Positions 36,916-48,511 of a DNA stretch of 64,000 bases are shown here, piece by piece. This DNA comes from Blepharisma japonicum (lineage: Eukaryota > Ciliophora > Heterotrichea > Heterotrichida > Blepharismidae). The stretch's first letter is position 1. Each line of letters begins with the position of its first letter. A program made the translations under genes and the position numbers. The stretch is taken from contig CATKHK010000038.1 of assembly GCA_949751835.1 (NCBI GenBank), positions 186,001-250,000 on the forward strand. Direction: 5' to 3'. The notes below the pieces were generated by a model that did no database searches, had not been told where the DNA came from, and worked only from the letters and a program-made list of their open reading frames with translations.

Positions 36916-39900
36916 ATGGAAGTCTTTCCAAACATAACCGCCAGCATCCCAGAAGCTCTAGACTTTGGTTTTTGCCCAATTAATGAGGTTACCTCAAAAA
37001 CAGTCACTATCCACAACCCCTTTCCCAAAACCCCAACTCGGATTTCAATAGTGAATAACTCCCCTTTCATTATCTCCCCTCTCTCAGGCACAATCCAAGG
37101 CCGTGGAAAACTAGACATCACAGTTTCTTATACCCCAACAGACGCTAACGTTTTGGTTGCAAGTGTGATATTTCAAGTCCAAAACGAAGAAGACAAACTA
37201 ATGAAAATCAGCGCGATTGGGAAATTCTCATATATCACCCTCAATAAAAATGTTTTCCACTTCGGGGAACTTTTAATAGGCCAAAATGACACAAAAAACT
37301 TGATAGTGAAAAATCAATCAGTCGTGCCTACCACTTTTGTGATTGAGGAAGATACAGAAGTCCAAGCATCGTTTGGAGTGCAGTCGCCAGACAATTCTTT
37401 TGCATTTGACTCAATGACAGGAATAGTCCCAGCTGGACAATCATTTTTAATAAAAATCAAATACAGCCCTACTGTCGTTTACATGCTTTCGGCTAAAAAT
37501 TTCATTATTAGGACTATGGGTGGGAATTCTCAAAGGTTTACTTGTATAGGAAGCGGAATTGGGTTGCAAGTGTCATTAAGCTCAAGAATTTGCAATTTTG
37601 GAGAAGTTAGATCAGGGAATTCAACGTCAAGAATTGTTACTTTGGAAAATCAATCAGCGCTCCCTTGCTCGTTTACTTTTTATGTAGACAAAAGAAATAT
37701 TTTTAACTTCAAAACGATTGAAGGAAATATTGCAGCAAAATCTACAGCAAGAATTGTGGTTTATTTCACACCTAAAGAAACAGTTTCTTACTACTGCCGT
37801 GCCTTCTGCCTCATAAAAAACCACATGGTTTTATATCTCGACCTCGTCGGCACCTGCTACGACATTTTACAGCGCCCAATCCCTCTCAGTCAAAAAGACA
37901 TTGAAGTATTTCGCACCCACGTCCTAATGGGCACCATTAATAGACTAATAGAAAGCGCCCCCAGTCTTATGGGCTCAAGTGAAGAAGTTTATGCAGTTTC
38001 TGCTGAAATTCCAATGGACGAGCCCAACCAAATCGCTCTGCACAAAGAAATGATGCAGAATTTAAGCGAAAAAATGATTAGCATTAGTGAAGAATTTATT
38101 GACTTCGGGTTCTGCTTAAAAGACAGGACAAGTGAAGGCAGAAGCATTACAGTAAAAAATAAACTCCCTTTCTTTGTATATGTAATGTGGCTTATTCCAG
38201 GAGAAACACAAAATCCATTAGAAAACCCACAAGCTTTTTCAGTCACCCCTACTTCTGCATCAATTAATCCAAATAGCTCAGCCAATTTTCAAGCCTTTTT
38301 TAGACCTTTTGAGCCTGGAAATTATTTTTTTCAAGGAATTACGTGCCAAGTGTGGATAAAAAGGCCGAAGCAGCCACAAATCGATGAGTTAGGAAGAATG
38401 AGCACGTCACAGACTATGGGGGCGATAGGAGCAGGATCAAATGTTCATTTGTCGAGGTTTGGGGTTATGGCGATTCCTCCATTGAATATCACCTTGCCTA
38501 TGGTTGGGCATTCATTTCCGAGTAATATTCAGCCTTTTATACCTGACATCAAAGTTAATCCAAGGAAACATATAAAATTCCCACCATGCTCTCCAGGGGA
38601 TTCTATGTATCAAAGCTTTGAAATAGTCAATAATGCAGATACACCTTGCTATTTTAGACTTCTGAGTGAAAATACAGGAGTTTTTAAAGTGTTCCCACAG
38701 GTAGGATTTATTCAAGCTAAACGATTTACACTTTTGACGATAGAGTATCATCCTAATTCTCCGCAAAATTATAGCTCAGCAATAAAATTTGTGCTTAACC
38801 ATTCATCATCACAGGTTATTAACATAAAAGTGTCTGGGGTTTGTTGTGATCCGACAATTTTTATTGATAATGAAGCCAAAATCTTTTATCCGCCTTTGTA
38901 TACTGGAGTTTCAAGTAAACAAAAAATTGGGATACTAAATTCTTCCCATATCCCTATTGACTATAACATAGAAATCCCTGACAAATATAGAGACGAACTC
39001 ACAGTTGAGCCTGTAACTGGTACAATGTACCCCCATGAAAAAATATTTGTAGAGTTTACCTTTAACGCTTTGAAGCAGCAAGAATATCGATTCAATGTCC
39101 CAATCCGCATAAAAAGAGTTATCGACCTGGCCCAAGACGCAAACTATATAGGCTATTTCAGCCCAGGCTCAGGCGAGCACATGCATAACCTTCGCCAAGA
39201 CCCTCTAGAAAAGCTTTATCACATCACAATCCACGGCTCTGGCGGCACAGGTATGGTTGATATGAACCCTAAAAACATTGATTTCGACACAGTCTCTGTC
39301 GGTTTTTCAGCCGTCAGAACCTTCACCTTAAGCAATATCTCAAACTGTGCCATCTTTGCAAAACTAGTAATAATCCCAAAAGACCGCAATTTACTACAAG
39401 ACGAAGACAGTAAGCAAGTGATAAATTCTTCTTTTGTCTTTGACTTTAAAGAAGGCGTTTTAGCTGCAAATTCTAACCAAAAAGTAAATTTAAGATTTGT
39501 CCCAAATTGTAGGTCACAAAGCGAGTATTATATTCAATGCTTTGCTAAGCAGAGTTTTCCTAATCATGATATCAGAGAAACACCGCTAAATGAAGACTCA
39601 AAGATTGAGCTTACTGCACATGGTGATTTCCCTGTAATTACACTAATTGATTTAAGAGCAAAAAATATCAGCCCTTCACATCTCTGGAGACGATTTAACT
39701 TGACTAATACAATAAATGCGATTTTAAGTCCACTGACAGCACTGGAAATCAAGTATAATAATGCAGAGATTTCGCAAACTTTGGCACAAGAAAAACTTAA
39801 CCATTTTGAATGGGATTTTGGAAAGCTTAATTTTGTAAGGTCAGCTGAGGCTAGAAAGCTGAGATTGACCATGCAAAATATTGGAGGGGTCACTGCGTCA

Positions 39901-41400
39901 TTTAGATTTGTGTTCCCTGACGATAATAAGCTAGAAACTGAACCTTGGGTTGACACAGGCGAAACTCCTCCAGAGGTTGCTTTTGAGGACCATATTTTGG
40001 AAAATAAAATTTTTGAGGTAAATCCTAGAGGCGGAGAATTACAGTGTAACCAGAAATTTGATGTAGAATTAAGCTACAATCCTGTAGAAATAGGAAAACA
40101 CAGCTTAAATGTAATTTTCCAGATTATCCATGGAAAGCCAATTGTCCTTACATTGAAAGGTGAAACTTTGCCTCCAAAACGTGGATATTTAACCCTAAGG
40201 GCACCTGAATTTGAATTTGAGCCTTTACCGATTGGCTTAGGTGTAGGAGTTACCCAACCTATAAAAATCCAAAATATTGGGGATAATAAAATTACCTATG
40301 AGGTCGACAATTCTGCATTGGAAGATTTTATATCAGAAAACTATAAATTCCCGATTTTTGAAATCCAGAATAAGGAAGGGACCATTGACCCAGGAGAGGT
40401 AACATATTTATTCTGCATGTTTAAGCCATTAGAAAGCAAAGAATACTCAGTTGTTTTACCAATAAATGTAAAAGAGCGCCAAAATGTAATACAAACCTTA
40501 TATTTGCGGTTAAAAGGAAAAGGATACCATCCAAAAAGGGAAAATCCTCCTCCAAGCCCTACCATTTTTGACCAGCTGCCTATTTGCCGCTCTTCATTTC
40601 TCCCTGATTCCTCAAATGTAGGATTTTCAGTGGAAAATATAGATTTTGGCAAAGCTATATTTGGAGAACAAATTCATAGGATGGTAGTAATTTATAATAA
40701 AAGCCAATCATTGGAACTGAAATATAATTTTAAAGCAACTGAACTTATATGTGGCGATGAATTAGTATTAGACCCCATTAGCGGAACTTTAGGACCTAAT
40801 AGTCAAGTGCCTGTAAAATTGACTTTAAATCCTAATAGAATCCCAACAATTTATGAAGGTGAGCTTGAATGTGTAATTGAATGGGAAAACTCATTAAAAC
40901 TCTCCGGAAGAGTCGGCTCTCGGAAATCTATTGACAATAAAGAACTGTCCTCAGGAAGTTCCTCATTTGAAAGCATTTTCTTAAGAATCAAAAAATCTAC
41001 AGTCTTTGAGTCATACTATGCTATCAATGTAGACAGTACAGACTTAGAGCTTGTGAAAACAATATTTAAACAGACCATCCAAAATATCGTGAGTGAGCCT
41101 GACACTTATAATTTGTTAGAAGAGCTTTACCATGAGCCAAGCCCAATTATGGAGCAGCTTGACAACTCAGAGCCTCCCAATCTCTATCACCTTTACTCCT
41201 TAGAAGACGTTTTTGAAGAGGAAGAAGAAGAACTAGAGCCTGACTACACCTTAGAAAGACTATACTTAAAAGAAGAATTCACAGACTTATCAAGATTTAT
41301 ATTGGAAAGCACAGTGTTTAACGCTATCAGTGAAGCAATTTATCAGGAAGCAGACTTAATGAACTCAGGAAAGAACTATATTAATATGAAGCCTACTTAA
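36916..41400 (+). CDS. ASH/MSP-repeat ciliary protein, CFAP65-like
   Basis: A single 1,494-residue frame from ATG 36916 to TAA, without intron and with Trp always written TGG. It is a string of about ten beta-sandwich domains of the ASH (ASPM-SPD2-Hydin)/MSP type, each recognisable by a start like LDFGFCPINEVTSKTVTI or CNFGEVRSGNSTSRIVTL and an end like GSGIGLQV or GTCYD. A helical linker (RPIPLSQKDIEVFRTHV) follows the third domain. The last ~150 residues are acidic and helical (DVFEEEEEELEPDY). Such proteins sit on the axonemal central pair or in basal bodies. Size and order fit CFAP65 better than the far longer Hydin or CFAP47, but DLEC1-type proteins cannot be excluded. The large gene upstream is divergent; the next gene follows 34 bases after the stop. 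Confidence 0.7.
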   Translation: MEVFPNITASIPEALDFGFCPINEVTSKTVTIHNPFPKTPTRISIVNNSPFIISPLSGTIQGRGKLDITVSYTPTDANVLVASVIFQVQNEEDKLMKISAIGKFSYITLNKNVFHFGELLIGQNDTKNLIVKNQSVVPTTFVIEEDTEVQASFGVQSPDNSFAFDSMTGIVPAGQSFLIKIKYSPTVVYMLSAKNFIIRTMGGNSQRFTCIGSGIGLQVSLSSRICNFGEVRSGNSTSRIVTLENQSALPCSFTFYVDKRNIFNFKTIEGNIAAKSTARIVVYFTPKETVSYYCRAFCLIKNHMVLYLDLVGTCYDILQRPIPLSQKDIEVFRTHVLMGTINRLIESAPSLMGSSEEVYAVSAEIPMDEPNQIALHKEMMQNLSEKMISISEEFIDFGFCLKDRTSEGRSITVKNKLPFFVYVMWLIPGETQNPLENPQAFSVTPTSASINPNSSANFQAFFRPFEPGNYFFQGITCQVWIKRPKQPQIDELGRMSTSQTMGAIGAGSNVHLSRFGVMAIPPLNITLPMVGHSFPSNIQPFIPDIKVNPRKHIKFPPCSPGDSMYQSFEIVNNADTPCYFRLLSENTGVFKVFPQVGFIQAKRFTLLTIEYHPNSPQNYSSAIKFVLNHSSSQVINIKVSGVCCDPTIFIDNEAKIFYPPLYTGVSSKQKIGILNSSHIPIDYNIEIPDKYRDELTVEPVTGTMYPHEKIFVEFTFNALKQQEYRFNVPIRIKRVIDLAQDANYIGYFSPGSGEHMHNLRQDPLEKLYHITIHGSGGTGMVDMNPKNIDFDTVSVGFSAVRTFTLSNISNCAIFAKLVIIPKDRNLLQDEDSKQVINSSFVFDFKEGVLAANSNQKVNLRFVPNCRSQSEYYIQCFAKQSFPNHDIRETPLNEDSKIELTAHGDFPVITLIDLRAKNISPSHLWRRFNLTNTINAILSPLTALEIKYNNAEISQTLAQEKLNHFEWDFGKLNFVRSAEARKLRLTMQNIGGVTASFRFVFPDDNKLETEPWVDTGETPPEVAFEDHILENKIFEVNPRGGELQCNQKFDVELSYNPVEIGKHSLNVIFQIIHGKPIVLTLKGETLPPKRGYLTLRAPEFEFEPLPIGLGVGVTQPIKIQNIGDNKITYEVDNSALEDFISENYKFPIFEIQNKEGTIDPGEVTYLFCMFKPLESKEYSVVLPINVKERQNVIQTLYLRLKGKGYHPKRENPPPSPTIFDQLPICRSSFLPDSSNVGFSVENIDFGKAIFGEQIHRMVVIYNKSQSLELKYNFKATELICGDELVLDPISGTLGPNSQVPVKLTLNPNRIPTIYEGELECVIEWENSLKLSGRVGSRKSIDNKELSSGSSSFESIFLRIKKSTVFESYYAINVDSTDLELVKTIFKQTIQNIVSEPDTYNLLEELYHEPSPIMEQLDNSEPPNLYHLYSLEDVFEEEEEELEPDYTLERLYLKEEFTDLSRFILESTVFNAISEAIYQEADLMNSGKNYINMKPT

Positions 41401-41434
41401 AATCTTAAAAAAATTATTTTATAAGCTCTTATAA

Positions 41435-42098
41435 ATGGAAAGCAACGTTTTACATACACAAGCAACCACAAGATGGTTGCTGACAAGGCACCGCAGAACG
41501 AGTTCGTCTAGCTATTTGATGACTTCAAATGAGCTGGACTCAGAAGATGACATAAAATATGTATTTTATAAATATTCAGTAGGAAATTTCCTGACTTTGA
41601 TGGGACTGGAACAGATTCTAGCTTCAGTTAGCATTCATGTTACTAAGCCCTTAATTAGTGCTCTTTTACAAACTGTTGTTACAGAAAGACCAAGTACTTT
41701 TTATCTAGGCATTTTGTCCTTAAATGAGTTCACCTCACTTGTTCTGAATGACGATGCAAATAAGAGTAAAATTAAAAATAGTCTTGAAAAATAATGCACT
41801 AAGAAGCAGAAGAATTAACAAAAGTACAATAATCCCGCTTAGTTTTGCAAAACTACTCAATATCATTGCAGTAGAGCAAAGAGAAAAACAAATAAAAAAT
41901 GACATTTCTACTGTGAGGGATATTTAGAATAAAAATGCAGCACAAAATATTGGCAGCTTTAAAGAGCTGATTAATCTAAACTATTCAAAGCCCAAGTTTC
42001 CAGTTGCAAGCAGAAGCCAAAAGCTCTTAAATGTTCACGCAAAAGATGTGAGAAATAAAATGAGAAATTCCTTGGGCTTTGATATCAGCCTAGACTAA
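41435..42098 (+). CDS. Unidentified 210-residue protein with two mini-introns
   Basis: ATG 41435 (MESNVLHTQATTRWLL) begins 34 bases after the CFAP65-like stop. The unspliced frame ends at 41794. With the 16-nt intron (41766-41781) and the 15-nt intron (41913-41927) removed, the frame runs to TAA 42096-42098 and the spliced length is exactly 211 codons. The protein is basic, with a Ser-rich start, a central helical, moderately hydrophobic part (FLTLMGLEQILASVSI) and a C-terminal basic segment (KLLNVHAKDVRNKMRNSL). No family is recognised. Its closeness to the upstream gene suggests a very short promoter or co-regulation with a ciliary gene. Confidence 0.7.
41766..41781 (+). other. 16-nt intron 1 of the 210-residue gene
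   Basis: GTAAAATTAAAAATAG. Its length is not a multiple of three, so removal shifts the frame and joins DDANK to the downstream frame LKNNALRSRRINK. Confidence 0.75.
41913..41927 (+). other. 15-nt intron 2 of the 210-residue gene
   Basis: GTGAGGGATATTTAG removes an in-frame TAG. It is the one intron here that begins GTGAG, not GTAA. Confidence 0.7.
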
Positions 42099-42678
42099 AC
42101 ATTCCTATGATTTAGCTGATATTATAGGTGTTATTTATTGTGCTTGTTTTATAGGAAAATATTAATGTTAAAATCATCATAAAAAAATCTAAAGAAATAT
42201 AGAATACATTTTCGTTAATATTATGGTTTATTATTTTATTAAAATTATAAAAAATAAATATAGAGCATTGCTTAGCATAACTTCTAAGCAATTATTTCGC
42301 ATGTTCGCACCAATAATTAGACATATTGCTGATTTAATTTTTCAAATTTTGTATCATTAATCACTATTCCCTTTTTAAATCTTATATTTTGCATAATTAT
42401 TAATTTTAAGTCAATTATAATTTTTTTTACCACCTAACTTTTTATATTCGCTCTTTCTCCTTTCAATTTTGCTTAAATAAATTTTTAGTATAATTTTCAA
42501 AAAATACTGAATTTTTTAAACGACAACTATGACATATTTTTATACCAATTAAAAAATGAAGACAGTGAACTAACATAAATTTTATATAAATTCATTTTGA
42601 TTATAACTATTCAAAATCATTCTTTTATAGCCTTTGTTTAAACTTGTGAGCATTAAATTAATTTCCACCATATAATTA
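42099..42678. promoter_or_regulatory. Upstream region of transporter 1
   Basis: 580 AT-rich bases. The last ~450 resemble the region before transporter 2 (about 45245-45676): both contain a block with ACATATTTTTA and GAACTAAC or GCTAACTAAC, and both end in TTTCCACCATATAA just before the start. This shared block probably includes the promoter. Confidence 0.5.
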
Positions 42679-44079
42679 ATGTCTTTTGAGAAAGTTGAAG
42701 CAGACCAAGAAAAGTTTGATAGCAAGGCTGTCTGGAAGATCGGCTTGACAGTCGCTATTGGACCTTTTATCGCAGGCATGAGCCTCGGAGTTTACAATTC
42801 AGCTCCAGATAACGTTGCAGCCACCTTGCATTGAGGTGACAATAAAGACATCCTTGTCCCAACTATGAACGCTATGATGCATTTTGGTGCTATTTTTGGG
42901 TCCCTTGGTGCAGGTCCACTTGCAACTAAAAAAGGCCGCCGTCAAGCAATATTGATTTTAGATATAATTACAATAATTGCTTCGGTTTTATTCCTGATCC
43001 CCTTTACCCCAACGTTTGCCATTGGCAGATTTTTGTCTGGGTTTGTTGCAGGAGGGTTCTGTGTAACCTCCCCTTTATATATTTTCGAATATGCCCCTAT
43101 TGCTATTAGTGGGAAAATTGGGTCTTTGATCCAGTTTAACATTACGCTTGGCATTGTCTTTATGTACGCATTAGCTTTGCCATTGCCAACAGGCGATTAT
43201 AATAACGATAACATGAATTATTGGTGAATGTTTATGTTCGCTTTATCATCAGTATTTGCGATATTACAGCTCATTTTAATTTTAACGAAATTTAAGCATG
43301 ACACTCCTGTGTGGCTGCTAGAGAAAAATAGAAGAAAAGATGCAGAAGCAAGCTTAACCCAATACTATGATGATGAAACTGCATCATTTGTTCTTTCAAG
43401 ATTGGAACAAAATATAGCAAAAGCTAAGCAAGAAACAGGAGAAAGCAGCTATGCAGATTTACTGTGCTGCAGAAAAGGGCATTCTAAGATTATTAGAATT
43501 GGAATCATGCTAAATTTGATACAACAATGGAGCGGAATTAACGCTATTATAGGCTACTCTACTACTATTTTTAGCGAATTCGGAAACAAGTTCATTGCAA
43601 GAGTTTTTACTGTTGTAGTCGGGCTTGTTAATATGGCTGCTACATTGATATTGTTCCCAGCTGTTAATAAATTCGGTAGAAAGCCGATGCTTTGGATTGG
43701 ATGCTTAGGAATGGCTGGGTGTTTGATATTGGTTGGAATTTTTTCAGGTCCTGTTGATGGTTCTTCAGGACCTCCCCTCGTTTTTATACTGCTTTACATC
43801 GTTTTCTTCGAAATTTCTGCAGGACCACTAATTTGGATTGTTTGTGGAGAAATTTGTTCGCCTAAGGCTATGAGCATTTGTATTGGAACGAATTGGGCTT
43901 CAGCTACAGCTGTAGTCTTCTTGTTCCCAATTATGGCTAATGCATTCACGATGACTTATACGTTTTTCTTTTATGCAGGAATTTGCTTAGTAAGCATTCC
44001 GTATTTGTGGCTTGACTTGATTGAAACTAAAGGGAAAACTAAGGCTGACTTGAAAATGATGTTGTCTAAGCTCAGATAA
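42679..44079 (+). CDS. Sugar transporter, major facilitator superfamily, copy 1
   Basis: 466 residues from ATG 42679 (MSFEKVEADQEKF) to TAA. Two TGA codons (at LHWGDNKD and NYWWMFMF) are Trp; the same sites are TGG in the two paralogues. Twelve membrane spans are expected. Family marks of the SLC2/hexose-transporter group: GPLATKKGRRQAI after span 2 (the G-x3-D/K-x-GRR loop), GRFLSGFVAGG, NLIQQWSGINAIIGYS in span 7, NKFGRKPML after span 8, and ETKGK at the end of span 12 (PETKG-like). The substrate is probably a hexose, by family, taken up at the plasma membrane or a vesicle membrane. It is first in a tandem triplet; the start context is nearly identical to that of copy 2. Confidence 0.88.
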
Positions 44080-45676
44080 GTAATAATCCTAAAATTTGAT
44101 TAAGAATTACTTTTTTTAATTATCCAATACACCACAGAATAATTTTGGAAATTTGATTTTTCTAGGTAAGGACATCAATTTTCAGCCAAATTTTAAATTC
44201 AAGGGTCAAAGGCTTCGTTTTCTGGTTCAATATTAAGAGTTATATGTCATATTTTTGCCCTTCAACAAATATTCCATTTATCTCGCCAACTAAAGAGGAT
44301 GAAAGAACAAATTTCTTTTATTTTTTAAGCAAATAAAATTATTAAACGATTTTAAAATTTAGGTCTAGAGTGTGAAGAAATATTCTTATAATTTTATTTT
44401 ATAATCAATAAAGGCTTCAATTTATAAATTTTATTTATATTCTAAATTGATTTGTTGGTTTTTGCTTAACCATTCTGTTGATAGGTGAATATTCGCTACT
44501 TACAATGATGATTGCTTTAATACACAATATTTTGAATTAGCCTTAATACCAGCGATAAGTGTAAGGAAGTTAAAAATGCATTAATGCCTTTTTATTAGAC
44601 TTCTTAATATTATTGGGATAGAACATTAAAATAGACAAAAGAAATTGCAGCATTACTTAAAATATTGGAATCTAAAGGATTGCATTAATTTATGCTACTT
44701 AAAATCAAAATATTCACTTAAAAAAAGGAAGCTGAAAATTCTTAATTTTAATATAAAAAGTCCTGGAAGTTTAATAAAAATTTTATATTTTACCTAAATT
44801 AAAGATAATTATTTGTATTTTAATCAAGCACGATGAATGAGAATAGTTTTTTATGTGATGAGTCTATGTAAACTTTAATTAGAGCTGTTACACTTTATGG
44901 CATAAATGAAAATATGGAATTGAGAGGAAAATAAATTTAATGTGATTATTTTACTATTTAGCAAACACTAATTTAGCCCAGAGCTTCGAAAATGCAAATT
45001 TAAATATATAAATAAAGAACCTTTGCCCTAATCTGTCTTTATAAAAATAAAAAATTATTTAGAATTAAAACTGTTTAATAAACTCGCCTAATGTGAATAA
45101 TAGAATATTTGTAAATATTTAAATTGATTTCTTGAATTATAGTCCGTGTCGACTTATTGCTAACCCTAGGATCAACTCGCAGCTCACAACAAGCCATAAA
45201 CTTTGCAGTCTATAATGTAGGTGGTATAAATAAAGCTTGCCAACATTAATATTATGGCTTATTATTTTAGCGAATTTATAAAAATTTGTATAGGATGCAG
45301 ATTATTATAGCAATTAAGCATCTTAATATTTTGTTGCGATGATAACATATAGTGTTTCTCCAGTATTAAAATTTTTTATTATCCCCTTTAGAAATAGACA
45401 GTTTTGCCTATTTATTGGGTTTAATATGTTTAATGCTTTCCATTGGTGTTCAAACCTTAAAAATTAGCTTTCTTGAGTTCCCTTTATTTATACATAAATT
45501 AATCAAAATTTGTTTAAAAAATACTGGTGCTTTTACACGACATGCTTTTGACATATTTTTAGCCAAATAAAATATGAATTCAGCTAACTAACAAAAATTC
45601 CTAAAATTACATTTTTGCATCATCTATTCACAGCATTCATTTTTTGGCTTAATTAATTTCCACCATATAAAAATTA
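44080..45676. other. Spacer between transporters 1 and 2, homologous to the next spacer
   Basis: 1.6 kb without a supported gene. Several blocks recur in the same order in 47078-48511: CTCGCCAACTAAA versus GTCGCCAACATAA about 200 bases after the stop, GTCCTGGAAGTTTAATAAA versus GTGCTGGAAGTATAATAAA, and ATCAAGCACGATGAATG versus ATCAAGAGCGTTGCAATG. The repeat unit was therefore gene plus spacer, about 3 kb. The end of this spacer resembles the region before transporter 1. Confidence 0.6.
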
Positions 45677-47077
45677 ATGTCTTTTGAACAAGTTGGAGTT
45701 GACCAAGAAAAGTATGACAGAAATGCTGTGTGAAAGATTGGCTTGACCATCGCAATCGGTAATTTTATTGGAGGCATGAACCTTGGCGTATACAATTCAG
45801 CAGCCGAGAGCATTGCCGCGACCTTGCATTGGGGTGACGAAAAGGAGATCCTGATCCCAACGATGAATGCTATGATGCATCTTGGGGCAACTTTTGGATC
45901 TCTTTGTGCTGGTCCATTAGCGAATAAAAAAGGCCGTCGTCAAGCATTATTGATATTAGATATAATTACAATAATTGCTTCAGCCTTTTTCTTTATTCCA
46001 TTTACTCCGACATTTGCCATTGGCAGATTTTTCTCAGGGTTTGTAACTGGAGGCTTTGGTGTGCTGTCTCCTTTGTATATGTTTGAATTTGCCCCTATTT
46101 CAATTAGTGGGAAAATTGGCTCTTTGATACAATTAAAAGTAACGCTCGGTATTTTACTTATGTATATTTTGGCATTGCCATTGCCAACCGAAAATTATAA
46201 TAGCCATAGCATTAACTATTGGTGGATGTTTATGTTTTCCTTCCAATCGGTTTTTGCACTATTTCAATTTGTTTTATTAGTATGGAAATTTAAGCATGAC
46301 TCACCTGTGTGGCTTCTTGAAAAAGATAGAAGAAAAGAGGCGAAAGAAAGCCTTGCTCAGTTCTATGATGACGAAAGTGCAGGATATGTACTTGAAAGAT
46401 TAGAAAAAAATATAGAAAAAGCTAAAGAAGAAGCTGGAGAAAGCAGCTTTGCAGATTTGCTTTGCTGCAGAAAAGGGCACTCTAAGAGCGTTAGAATTGG
46501 AATTGCCCTGAATTTAATACGCCAATGGTGCGGAATTAACGCCATTATTGGCTACTCTACAGCTATTTTTAGCACTTTCGGAGACAAGTTCATTGCAAGA
46601 GTTTTTACTGTTGTGGTTGGGGTTGTTAATATGGTTGCTACGATCATATTGTTTCCAGCCATTAATAGATTTGGGAGAAAATCTATGCTTTTAGTGGGGA
46701 GCTTAGGAATGGCTGTTTGTTTAATTATTGTTGGAATTTTTTCAGGTCCTGTAGATGCTTCTGCAGGTCCTCCACTTGCTTTTATTTTAATCTTCATCCT
46801 TTTCTTTGGAGGTTCTACTGGATCGCTTGTTTACATTGTGTGTGGAGAAATTTTAAGCCATAAAGCTATGAGTATCTGCATTGGAACTAACTGGGGCTCA
46901 GCTACAGCTGTTGTCTTTTTATTCCCGATTATGGTTAATGCATTTTCTATGACGTATACGTTTTTCTTCTACGCAGGAATTTGCATATTAAGTCTACCTT
47001 ATTTGATGTTCGACTTGATCGAGACGAAAGGAAAAACTAAAGCTGACTTGAAGATGATGCTTTCGAAGCTCAGATAA
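45677..47077 (+). CDS. Sugar transporter, major facilitator superfamily, copy 2
   Basis: 466 residues, ATG 45677 (MSFEQVGVDQEKYDRNAV) to TAA. One TGA (in NAVWKIGLT) is Trp; copy 1 has TGG there. It keeps the GRR loop (GPLANKKGRRQAL), NLIRQWCGINAIIGYS in span 7, NRFGRKSML and ETKGK, but differs most from the other two in the second half: span 10 reads GGSTGSLVYIVCGEILSHK where the others have SAGPLxWIVCGE, and span 7 has RQW in place of QQW. Gln and Gly-Pro residues in these spans help form the sugar site in characterised relatives, so its substrate or rate may differ. Spacer and promoter sequences show it arose by tandem duplication. Confidence 0.87.
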
Positions 47078-48511
47078 AGTCTTAATTCTTTAACTCGATT
47101 AAAAATTTAAGTTTTTAAGCCTGATATTCACCTAAGTCACTATTACTATATTCTTAAGAATCAAAATGTAAATTTGATTTTCTCGGAAAGGGTGTAAATT
47201 CTAAGCAAAACCAAAATTTTTGAAATAAGAGGCTCATTGTTCCCTAGGCATTCGTTTTTATATTTTTGTCATTCATCAATTACTCCATTTATGTCGCCAA
47301 CATAAGTGAATAAATTTACAAATTTCTTGAATTTGTATAGAATTATAAAATGATTGATATATAAGTCTTAAAAGAAGAATAAATATTCTTGTAAATTTAT
47401 TCATCATCAAAAAGCCTTACACATAAATTATAATAGTGTTTTTAATTAAATCGGCATTGCTGACTAAATTTTTCAATTAAATAATAAAATATATAAATTA
47501 AGCAGTGCCCACTGCTATAAACAAAATTTAGGATAAAATGAAAATTTTCTACAACTCTTAAAAATTTATAAAAATAAAAGGATATTTAAGCATTCTATTG
47601 CAAATTGGATACTCTTTACTTGCGCAAATGACTATTTAAATAAAAAACCCAAAATCATTCTTTAAGAAAGTTTCACAATAAGCTTAAGAAATAAAAAAGC
47701 ATAAATCCCTTTTAGTTTTTCAAGGAAACTTTTTATTGTTTGTAAATCCAAAAAAAATACATATAGTCATATAAGAATCTAAAGGAACCTAAAGGAGTAT
47801 GCGACTGCACAAACTCAAGATATAGCCTTTTAACTCAAGCAGAACCAAAAAGTTAAATATTCATATAAAGGTGCTGGAAGTATAATAAAGAGTTTTTGTA
47901 TTTTGATATATTAAGGTAATTATTGAAATTTAGATCAAGAGCGTTGCAATGAAATCTAACTTATTAAAAGCCTAATTTAGACCATGCTTGCATTATCATG
48001 CTAGCTTATAAAATAATTGAAAAAATGGAATTTTATAAAGCATATAATGAAAATTCAATATAAATATTTAGCTTAATTCCAGAATTTTATTAATTCTCAT
48101 ATTTTTATATTTTAGGGGATATTCTTGAGAAAATAAAATGAAATTAAGGCTTATAGCATTAGACTTTAGTATTTCTTATTCTGTCTGAGATAATAATAAA
48201 ATATAGGATAACTTTAATTATAAAGTAAAATCTTCCATTACTGAGCCTGTGTGTTTTTTGAAATTATTACTAATTTTTAATATTTATATGCTTCAAATTC
48301 TATTATATTTTTATTTATCATCCACAATTTTTTCTTAACTCTTTTTACTTAAGCTTAGATATATGATCTCCCATAGTGTCTTTATAAAGTCATTAACCTC
48401 AATGTGATAAATTTCCTACAAATTATCTTTGATTTTCTAAATCCACAACTTTTCGTTAGTCACCCTTTTGCTCACACTTCAGAGGATAAATTTGTTCACC
48501 TGTTATAATTA
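47078..48511. other. Spacer between transporters 2 and 3
   Basis: 1.4 kb of AT-rich sequence with diverged blocks shared with 44080-45676. No gene is supported. The last 100 bases before transporter 3 keep only a short resemblance to the promoter blocks of copies 1 and 2 (ATAATTAATGTCTT around the start). Confidence 0.5.

Noticed and set aside
45140-45240. GC-richer patch with CTAACCCTA, considered as a telomere-like repeat or tRNA.
   Set aside because: It has only one unit and no cloverleaf or T-loop could be built.
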